From the NCBI GenBank assembly GCA_001275005.1, contig JWZX01002813.1, positions 1-32,385 of the forward strand: 32,385 nt of DNA, written 5' to 3'. Below, piece by piece: positions 7,733-15,600 of this stretch. This DNA is from Chrysochromulina tobinii. Its lineage: Eukaryota; Haptophyta; Prymnesiales; Chrysochromulinaceae. The notes beneath the pieces were generated by a model, which searched no databases, was not told where the DNA came from, and saw only the letters and a list, made by a program, of their open reading frames with translations. Numbering within the stretch: the first letter of the stretch is position 1; every line of letters begins with the position of its first letter. The position numbers were made by a program, and so were the translations under genes.

Positions 7733-9554
7733 TCAGTGGCACTCGAAAAATAGATCGAGTGCCACTGGTGTCGCCGCCGCCCCTGCACCGGGCGTCATCT
7801 CGGCTGCGCCTGCGCTCGTCGTGCGCACACCCTCAGCGCGCTTGAGCATGAGCAAGCCCGCCTGCATCTTGGCTTGGAGGACCGCGATCTGGATGTCCTT
7901 ATCCGTTGAGGCCTTGAGCTCCTGGTACTTCTGCTCGACCTCGTTGGCCTTTTTTTCCGCGGCAGCCGCTTTCGCCTCCGCGGCAGCCTTGTCCTTCGTG
8001 AGCGCGTCGACCTTGGCCTTGAGCGTGGGGTGCTCCTGGATCATGCGCACCTGCTCTGGCGTCAGCTTCACACCTGCCAACACGCCAGGCAACCACACAC
8101 GAGGCACGCACGCTGGATGAGGAATCAATTCGGGAATATAAATATTCCGTCGGATGTGGGCATGGCGCGCAGGAGCACACCGTCAACCTTGGGCTTCTTG
8201 TTCGGGTCGACCGGTGCCGCTGCGCCTGGCAGCTGGTCCGGCTTGCGCTTGTTGAGCGCCCCTGGCGGGCGCCCACGGCCACCTTTGGCAGGTGGTGGTG
8301 GTGGTGGTGGTGGCTCGCCGCCTGGCGCGGCTGCAGGCGCGGCGGCCGTCGCCGCGGCGCCAGGTGGTGGTGGCTCGCCTGGCGCGGCTGCAGGCGCGGC
8401 GGCCGTCGCCGCGGCGCCAGGCGCGGCGACCGCCGCGGCAGCGGGTGCGGGGCGGCGCAGCCTCCCGTTGCCTGCAGCCGCCGCAGCGGCAGCAGCAGCA
8501 TCGGCGTCATCAGTGCGCGCGCGCGTCAGGAGCTCGCGCACGGGTGTGATCTTCGTGATGGCGTGCTCGCCCGAGCCAAGATCAGCCACAGCCGCCTCGA
8601 GCGCCGCCATCAGCAGCGGCGCAAACTCATCAGTCCTGCCAGCATGTGCGCGACGAAGCGAAGTGAGAATAAAATCGGAATATATTTCGGAGGCAATCAT
8701 GCGCGCGTGTGCGGCTCTCTCGCACGTGCGTGGGGATGGGCGGGCGCACACCGGAGCTCCTCCATCACCTTCGCCACCATCTCGGCCGTGGGCTTGCCTG
8801 TCGAGAGGTCAACGGGCACCTCGATGATGCGCTCGCGCAGCGGCTCGCCGTAGAAATTATTCACGCTGAGCATCGCCTTGGTCACGAGCGCCCAGCGCGC
8901 ACCTGCCTGTGTGCCGCCGGCGGCCGACTCGCCTGCATCTCGTGCGCGCGCCCCGCGCCCCGCCGCCGTCACTCGCTCGGCCTTCTCCATCTCGAGGAGG
9001 ACCTTCTTGATGGCCACCTCGTAGCCCTTGTCGACCCACCCCTTCAGGTTCTTGGTGTTTCGGATGCCAAGAACCTTGAACATGCCGAGGTGCGAGATCA
9101 GCACGTCCGCGTAGTCGCGTAGCTTGTCGGTCTCGGTGTCGACGAGCACCGAGAGCGACTCGAGGTTGGGGTCCGGGAACTTGAAGGACTGCAGCCACTT
9201 GTTCTCGTCAAGAAGCGCATTGGCAGCAGGCCGCGACTGCATCATCTCCTTGAGCTTCTCGACCGTCACGCCGTAGAGGTAGGTCGCGCCGGTGTTGGAT
9301 ATCTTGGTGGCGACGATCACCGCGTCGAACTCCTTGAACTTGGCAATGAGCGGCTCGCCCGAAGTGACCGCCACCTCCTTGCCAAAGTGGAAGTAGTGGC
9401 CGGGCACGCCGGCGTTGTAGGTGAGCTTCTGCACAACCGAGGCGACGTTGGCGCAGATAATCGCCGGCTCCTCGAGGTCGTTGGTAATCGCGAGCGGCGC
9501 CGCCTTGTTCGGGATGAGCACGCGGCCGTCGGTGACGAGGTTCAAGGCCGCCAT
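7733..9554 (-). CDS. Transposon accessory protein, AT-hook and coiled coil, three exons
   Basis: Exons 9554-8752, 8635-8181 and 8073-7733 join across two GT-AG introns of 116 and 107 bp, giving 532 residues. Both junctions keep the frame (Leu-Arg-Thr-Asp and Val-Asp-Gly-Val-Lys), both acceptors end tggcag, and both introns contain short strings similar to their exon edges. Residues 1-200 form a mixed alpha/beta region I do not recognise (VLIPNKAAPLAITNDLEEPAIICANV at its start, shown here only in part: NKAAPLAITNDLEEP). Next come Ala/Pro-rich repeats, an eight-proline run, and an AT-hook-like KGGRGRPPGALNKRK at about residue 385. The final exon is a Lys/Ala/Glu coiled coil of about 60 residues. 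DNA binding and oligomerisation are inferred from these. It starts 209 bp inside the right end of the element and converges on the transposase. Confidence 0.68.
8291..8421. repeat. GGT microsatellite and 57-bp tandem duplication
   Basis: Seven GGT units (8291-8311) encode the proline run of the accessory protein. They are followed by a 57-bp direct repeat: copy 1 at 8321-8377, copy 2 matching for 44 bp at 8378-8421. The duplication encodes Gly-Ala-Ala-Ala-Thr-Ala-Ala-Ala-Pro units. Confidence 0.8.
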
Positions 9555-9654
9555 GTACTGGTCTCGTTATACGCGTGACAATGAGCTATTGTTAGGCGGG
9601 ATTGTATAATTCGGGATTAAGACCGCGTCTATGTACTACTTTCCTCATATGTAA

Positions 9655-9763
9655 GGTGTAGAGAAAAAAATCTAGTTTTCAACCCAATCGTCGATATTTT
9701 TTTACTGTCACGCCTAGAGCTGTTCTCTGTCACACAGTGTTTGATGGCAAATCCTCAGCCGTA
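9655..9763. repeat. Right terminal inverted repeat
   Basis: Reverse complement begins tacggctg and matches 5036-5143. Its outermost bases supply the last codons (Tyr-Gly-stop) now read at the end of the truncated ankyrin ORF. Confidence 0.9.
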
Positions 9764-12355
9764 CTTCGAGGTCAGGCTGAGCCCAGACAAGCCAGAGGCA
9801 CTCGCGCTGAGGGCTTTGGTCGAGGGCGAGGCTGACAGCGCCGCCTCCACTATCTCCCTCTCCCCAAGCAATTGCTCCATCGAGCTCGGTCCGGACATGA
9901 TATTCGGTGGCGGCTGGGGCGAAGCCTTGGGCGACGAGCGCGAGCCGCCCATGGGCGAGCCGCCCGTGGGCGAGGGCGGCTCATGACGACCGATCGCGTA
10001 GACCTCACTGGAGACGGAGGTGGAGGCGGTGGGCGATGTCCCGGATGAGGTTGATGAGACGCGGTCGTCCTCGTCGTGCGTCCATTTGCGTCCCTTGCGC
10101 CGGTTCGGGCTCTCGACCACATTCCACGCGCTGCCAGCATCGCCCTCGCCTCGATGGCCCACTGGAGGTGCAGCGTCGAGCCACGCCCACTCCGTATGCG
10201 ACGAGCTGCCGAGCGCCATAGGGCCGGGCTCCATCACACTGTGTGGCGAGCGCGGTGCCGCAACCGGCTTATTGTGGCCGATGATCTGGCCGACGGAGAC
10301 AGCGCCCGCTCGAGCTTTTCGTTCAGCCAAGGCGGGCTGCGTGGGCGGTTGTGTGGGGTTGCTCACCTTTGGCCGTGCAAGCGCCCGTGCAAGCGCCCTG
10401 GCCATGCTACGCAGCCGCCGGCCCACCCAGCGCAGCAGCTGCCCCCCCTGGAGCAGCACGCCCACTACGACGCCCAGCACGGCGGTGAGAGCTGCACCAC
10501 GGATCACCGTAGGGTCATGCCAGCTCGGGGGGCTCGAGAGGGCGCCGCCCGAGACGACGCCCGCGCGAGCGCGAGCGCTCGACACGGGCTCAAACGGCGC
10601 TGCTTCGAAGGGCATCGCGCCGGTCCCAGGCCGAGGTGCGCTCGCGTGGCTACCAATGGCACCTGGAGTAGCGCCGGATGCGCCGGCGGCCGTCGCGGCG
10701 CTGGTCGTGGTGGCGGAGGCATCCGGCGCAGAGTTCCGGAGACCCGCCTTGATTACTTTGATGAGGCGACGGGTAACGGCGACGTGGTGCGTGCCGATCG
10801 GCGGCCCGAGCGCGCGCATGGCGAGGCCGTTGACCTTCTCGAGCGCCTCCCTCGCCAGATCGAGTGCGCTCAGCCCTTGCCAGCACACATGCGGATCTGC
10901 ACCCGCGCGGAGCAACTCCTTGACAACCTCCGAGTGCCCAGCCCACGAGGCGAGCATCAGGGCGCTCATCCCGGGGACGCGCCGTCCTGCAAATGTTGGC
11001 TGCTGGAGGGCCGCGGGCGAGGCCGCCACAAGCGGCGCCACGAGCTCCGCGTGTCCACGCCACGCCGCCAGGTGCAGCGCATTCATCCCGACCATTGCGC
11101 CCGAATGTGCTATCGCTGTTACACGTGCTATCGCTGTTACACTCGCTTTGGCGCTGAGGAGCACTTGGGTAGCCTCAGCGTGCCCGTTGGCGAGCGCGAG
11201 CAGGAGCGCCGTTGCACCGTCCAGAGGTGAGCGAGCATCCGCCTGCGCGCCCGCCCCGAGCAGGCGCTTGAGTGCGGGCAGCAGATTGTGTGCGCTTGCC
11301 AGCTGGAGCGCCGAGCGAGCGGGCGCACCGCTGTCCACGCTTGTGGCCAGATTCCCTATCAGCTCGTGGAGCTTCGATGGCACGGCGGCTGCCTCGCCCG
11401 AGGCCAGCGGAGGGACGCCCAGAAGCGCCTCGACCACCTCACGAGCCAGCCTGGCGGCGCGGCTCACCCGCACACGACGCTCCTCGGACGCCTCCCGAGC
11501 ATGAGGAGCACTCGCCTCGTTCGTCGGCGAGATGCCGTCGGAGCTTTCTTCCGAGAGGACGGCCCCCGTGGCCGAAGGCCGCAGCTCCTGTTGGGTCATC
11601 GATGCGAGCGTGAGCTGCTCGTGCAAGGCAAAGAGCTGCCCGACGGGCATGTCGATGGGCCCGGGCGGCACGCAACGGGGGGGCAAGGCCGAGAGCGCCG
11701 GCAACGGAGGGAGTGGCGGCAAGTCGGCGCATCGCTTGGCAATAGGCGGGGAGGCTGGTGTGGGGACAGACCGAGAGTCCATTTCCGCGTGGTCTTTAGC
11801 GGCGGGTGCGGAGTCGTGCACACTGCCAACTGCGCCGGCCTGCACCAACGCCTCCACCACGCCCACGTGGCACTGCTGCACCGCGAGCGAGAGGATGCTC
11901 ACGCACGAGCCCGGCAGGAGGTTGGGGTCGGCACCCCCGGCGAGGAGCAGGCGCACGATGTGCGCGTGCCCCCGGTTGGTGGCCGCTGAGAGCGCGCTAT
12001 CTCCAAGAACGTCTTGCGCATTCACGTCGGCTCCGGCAGCCAGAAGGACGGTCACCGACTCCTCAAGACCGGATGTGGCTGCCGCCATGAGCGCCGTTTG
12101 CCCGTCAGCGTCACGAAGGTTGGGGTCGGCTCCAGAGGTTAACAGAGCGCGCAACACCGCGACACGCCTACGCGAAGCGGCCAACATTAGGCTTGTTGAC
12201 CACGGGTGCGACTCGATTCTTTCGTCACCGCGGGCCTCGCCAGAACGGATCAGACGGAGAACCTCATCAACTTTCCCGAGCGCCGCTGCTTCGGTGATGA
12301 GGCGGGCGGATGAGAAGGTGAGAAGGCCGGCGAGGAGGGCATACATAAGGCGCAT
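9755..12355 (-). CDS. Ankyrin-repeat membrane protein, truncated by transposon
   Basis: A 866-residue ORF from the ATG at 12355; an in-frame TAG precedes it at 12364-12362, so no longer start exists without an upstream exon. Residues 1-18 are hydrophobic (MRLMYALLAGLLTFSSA) and could be a signal peptide or anchor. Ankyrin repeats occur in two clusters, about 20-190 (for example GQTALMAAATSGLEESVTVL) and about 343-505 (for example GMNALHLAAWRGHAELVAPL). A single transmembrane-like segment follows near 619-637 (ALTAVLGVVVGVLL) with a basic stretch after it. The last two residues and the stop come from the transposon's terminal repeat. Before insertion the frame continued into the UBA segment at 5035-4517, giving about 1033 residues. 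Ankyrins mediate protein binding; with a membrane anchor and UBA tail, a ubiquitin-linked membrane adaptor is plausible but inferred. Confidence 0.8.
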   Translation of the reverse strand: MRLMYALLAGLLTFSSARLITEAAALGKVDEVLRLIRSGEARGDERIESHPWSTSLMLAASRRRVAVLRALLTSGADPNLRDADGQTALMAAATSGLEESVTVLLAAGADVNAQDVLGDSALSAATNRGHAHIVRLLLAGGADPNLLPGSCVSILSLAVQQCHVGVVEALVQAGAVGSVHDSAPAAKDHAEMDSRSVPTPASPPIAKRCADLPPLPPLPALSALPPRCVPPGPIDMPVGQLFALHEQLTLASMTQQELRPSATGAVLSEESSDGISPTNEASAPHAREASEERRVRVSRAARLAREVVEALLGVPPLASGEAAAVPSKLHELIGNLATSVDSGAPARSALQLASAHNLLPALKRLLGAGAQADARSPLDGATALLLALANGHAEATQVLLSAKASVTAIARVTAIAHSGAMVGMNALHLAAWRGHAELVAPLVAASPAALQQPTFAGRRVPGMSALMLASWAGHSEVVKELLRAGADPHVCWQGLSALDLAREALEKVNGLAMRALGPPIGTHHVAVTRRLIKVIKAGLRNSAPDASATTTSAATAAGASGATPGAIGSHASAPRPGTGAMPFEAAPFEPVSSARARAGVVSGGALSSPPSWHDPTVIRGAALTAVLGVVVGVLLQGGQLLRWVGRRLRSMARALARALARPKVSNPTQPPTQPALAERKARAGAVSVGQIIGHNKPVAAPRSPHSVMEPGPMALGSSSHTEWAWLDAAPPVGHRGEGDAGSAWNVVESPNRRKGRKWTHDEDDRVSSTSSGTSPTASTSVSSEVYAIGRHEPPSPTGGSPMGGSRSSPKASPQPPPNIMSGPSSMEQLLGEREIVEAALSASPSTKALSASASGLSGLSLTSKYG
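9764..9772. repeat. Target site duplication, right copy
   Basis: cttcgaggt, identical to 5027-5035 and immediately outside the right terminal inverted repeat. Confidence 0.88.
11107..11142. repeat. 18-bp perfect tandem duplication in the ankyrin gene
   Basis: gtgctatcgctgttacac occurs twice back to back. On the coding strand it duplicates Val-Thr-Ala-Ile-Ala-Arg/His inside the second ankyrin cluster (about residues 404-416), adding six residues to one repeat without breaking the frame. Confidence 0.9.
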
Positions 12356-12650
12356 CTCCACCTAGCTAGGGGCTCCGTCTCAGGCTCGTCGCCCGGGCTC
12401 GTGCAGCACCCTCACCACGAAGGCCCCTACCAAGCCTGTTCCGTGAGCGGGGGGGAATCGGTGCTTACGGTCGGGAAGGCCGACAGGAAGTTTCGAATTG
12501 ACGAAATGAAATGAATTTTCAAGAAATGCGTTGGAAGAATACGGGGTGGGGAAGTATGCGTTTGGAAAAAAATCCCGTTGAAACACATACATGTAACAAG
12601 TGTTCACACGTTGAGCAAAATTCCTCAGCGGGACCTCGAAACGAATTTCG
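12356..12650. promoter_or_regulatory. Divergent promoter region with TACATGTA palindrome
   Basis: 295 bp between the ankyrin gene (minus) and the Sfi1-like gene (plus). The right half is AT-richer than its surroundings and holds the palindrome TACATGTA at 12588-12595, 56 bases upstream of the plus-strand ATG. The same 8-mer recurs at four other places in the window. Confidence 0.35.
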
Positions 12651-15600
12651 ATGCTTGTTCACCAGCGAGCGCCGTTCAACGCTTCCGCCCTCCTGCGCGC
12701 GGACCCGACCGTGGCGGCTGTGCTCGACTGGGCCCACAATTCCCAAAAGGTGGCCGTGCTCGCTAAAGCCTTCCGGTGCCTTCTGGACGCGAGCGCCGCG
12801 GCTACCAAGGCCACACGATGCCGGTGGCATGAGAGGACTCAGAGGTATAAATTGGAGCGGCGGCGCTTGCTAACATCTTTAATATGCTGGCACCGCGGCA
12901 CGGCGTCGCTCATCGCACGCAGGGCCGAGATCTCCCTCCGGCGCGGCCGAAGAGCCGTAGATCATGCCTTTGCCTTGTGGCTGCGCTGGTGTGCCTTGCA
13001 CCTTCGATTCGAGAAGGTGGCAGTGCACAGGTACCAGCTGCGGGCGGCCAAGCGCGCTCTGACGCTCTGGCGATGTCCGCAGCAGGAGCTCAAGGCGCGG
13101 CGGCAGCTCGTCGAGCCGCGGTACGTCTATGCACAGCACAGGCGGGTGCGCGCGTGCCTACTCGGCTGGGGACGTCGACAGCACGAGGTACGCGGCCTTG
13201 GCGAGGCGTCTGCGCGCGCCCACACCGCCCTCGCGCAACGCAGGCTGACTGCCGCGGTGCTCCGATGGCGCTACCAGTGGGAGGAATGGGCGTGCTTGCA
13301 ATTCGCGGTGTCAGCCCACATGCGCTCAGCACTCCGCCGCGTCTGCGCCGCGATGCGCGCTGCCGGACTGGCCGATGCGATGCGATGCGGTGCTGAGGCG
13401 ATGATGCACATGGGCGCGGCGCACCATCGGTCGTGTGCGCTGCCTCACTCGATGCTCAGCTGGTGCCGTCGAGCACGTTGGTCCGCACAGGCGCGCGCGC
13501 TCGATGGTCGGGGTCGACGCATCTGGCTCATCTCAATCAGTCGACGCGTGCTGGTCAAATGGCGTGCCTCGTGCCGGGCGCATGAGGCACGGCTGTCGCT
13601 CGAGGGCACTGCCGTCTTGGTGTGCTGCAAGCGCGGCGTGTACCGGTGGGCTGAGGCCGCGCAGCAGCGGCGCGCGATCAACACACGGCTGCCCGTGCCG
13701 CGGCTGCGGACTGCGCTCCGTCGGTGGCGGCGCAGCAGTGCCTACCTGCGCGCGTCGCGCGCCGTAGCGGAGCACGTGCGCGCAGTCAGCGTGCTGCGCC
13801 ACTTTGGGGGCAAGGCTGTGCGCCGTTGGCGGGCGCGCTTTGGCGCGACGAGAGACGCCGCTGCGCTGCAGCTGACTGGAGCGCTCTACTATCGGCGTCG
13901 GCGCATGGACTGGGCGAACATTCGGATTCGTTCGTGGTGGCGTGCGCGCGTGCGCGTGCGCCTCGGACGCGCACTCGAGACCTGGCATGGGCGCGCGCAG
14001 TGCGCGCGTCTCGAGCGCCACTTGGACGATGTGCTCAGCCAGCCCGATAATTGGATAGAGCGCTGGCAGCAGCAGCGCGCGCTCACGGCAGCGCTCGGCA
14101 CATGGAACACGCGAGCGCGCCAGTCGTCGCCTTTACATGGCGCTGCCGCTCGCAATTCTGGCGCTCGCAATCCTGATGCCGCTCGCAATCTTGCATCCAC
14201 AGCTCCATCTACGCGTACTCATTGCTTGCATCAGTGGGCTCGTCCTCCAAAGTTCGACGTTGCCTTGAGCACCTGCGCTCTCAAGCACTCTACGAGCCGA
14301 GGGCAGGCTCGCGTGCTGCAAGGGCTGCTACGGCACGCGACCCAGAGACAGGCGGATGCGCGCCTGTACGCCCTCGCGGGGCGCCAGGCTCGGCGCCTTG
14401 GGCTCTGGCAAGTGTGGCGGCCGTTGCTCGCCGCTCAAGAAGCGCACCGCATCGCCTCACTGGGCTTCGTGGCGAGCTGTAGATTCGGCCTCGCGCGCGG
14501 CTGGCGCAGCTGGCGCTCGAGGCGCTCCGCGCTGCGCCGAGGACCACGCTACACCGCCGCCGACGACACCCGCATCGCCCTGAACCGCGGCCTCTACCTC
14601 TGGTGCGAATGGCACAAGGCGGAGAATGTGATTGGCCACAGGCGGTTTCGACGGCGCGGAGCGTGGGCCCGGCTGCTCTTGTGGTATGCAGAGGCGCAGG
14701 TGCGTCGGGCAACGAATGGTGCCGCCGACACGCTGGCGCGGCGCAAGCAGGCACCCGTTGTGATGCAAGCCTTCCGCAGCATGTGCGCCGCCACCGCGCG
14801 CGACCTTCAGCTGCAGGCGACTGCTGGGCGAGTCGCTGCGTGGCGATCGACGGAGCGCCGGGGCTTCGAGCGCCTGCAATCGTACGTGGCGCTCACGATG
14901 ACGCTCGAAGCCACGGGCACGGCCGTGCATGAGCTGCTCGCACGTATTGGGTGTAGACGCGCCATCGCCAAGATGCACACGCACGCCCTCCCTCTGGCTC
15001 ACGCAGCACGCTGGCGGCGGCGCAGGGCTCTCGCGCGCTTGCTGCGCCTGTGCCTGGATGCACGTGTCTGGAACTTCGAGCGCGCCACCGCGAACGAGAT
15101 CGCCTCAATTTGGGTCTCGCGGCAGATGCGGCGGCGCGGCTTCGAGGCGTTCCAAAGGCACCAGGCGTCCACACTGCTCGCGTCCAGACTGCTCACCACG
15201 GCGCTCCAAAGGCAACGTCTCGATGCCGAGCACGAGCATACCCGCGGGCGGCGTGCGGAGGCGAGCGCGCGCGCGCCTCTCTTCCTGCTGCGCCGCCCCT
15301 TTGCCCGCCATCATGACGAGTCTCGGGTGCGGTTGGCTCTCGAGGCGGCGTCCGACCAATTCCGCCGCCTCGTGCAGGCCCGAGGCCTCAGCGCCTATGT
15401 CGCCGGCGTGCGCACGTGCGCCGTCTTGCGGCGGGCGCGAGAGCGGAACGTCGCGCTCGTCGAGTTGCGACGCGCGACGCGAAAGATGCGCGCTGCGTGC
15501 GAAGCGCGAGCTCGCCTCGTTGCGCTCTCAGCCCAGGCGTCCACACTGTTTGTGCGCCGAGTGGCGCCGGCACGGTCACTGGTCGCCTGGCGGCGGATGG

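Larger units (their letters stand above)
5036..9763. mobile_element. 4.7-kb two-gene DNA transposon (MuDR-like layout, DUF6589/KDZ-like transposase)
   Basis: A complete class II element of 4728 bp. Both ends begin 5'-TACGGCTG and continue as ~108-bp inverted repeats, flanked by a perfect 9-bp direct repeat. Inside are two spliced genes pointing toward each other. The transposase starts 219 bp from the left end and the accessory gene starts 209 bp from the right end, and their stops lie 282 bp apart. Each terminal region therefore probably acts as a promoter. Size, convergent genes, terminal repeat length and a 9-bp duplication recall maize MuDR, but the transposase motifs look like the DUF6589/KDZ group instead. 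The element disrupts the host ankyrin/UBA gene. A perfect target duplication and open reading frames after splicing suggest recent, possibly still autonomous, activity (inference). Confidence 0.88.

Noticed and set aside
8125-8751. Middle accessory frame as an independent gene
   Set aside because: Both of its edges lie in introns; splice sites on each side join it in frame to the neighbours.
10020-11504. 494-residue plus-strand open frame
   Set aside because: Antisense shadow of the ankyrin gene; composed of Arg/Ala/Ser runs typical of GC-rich complement frames.
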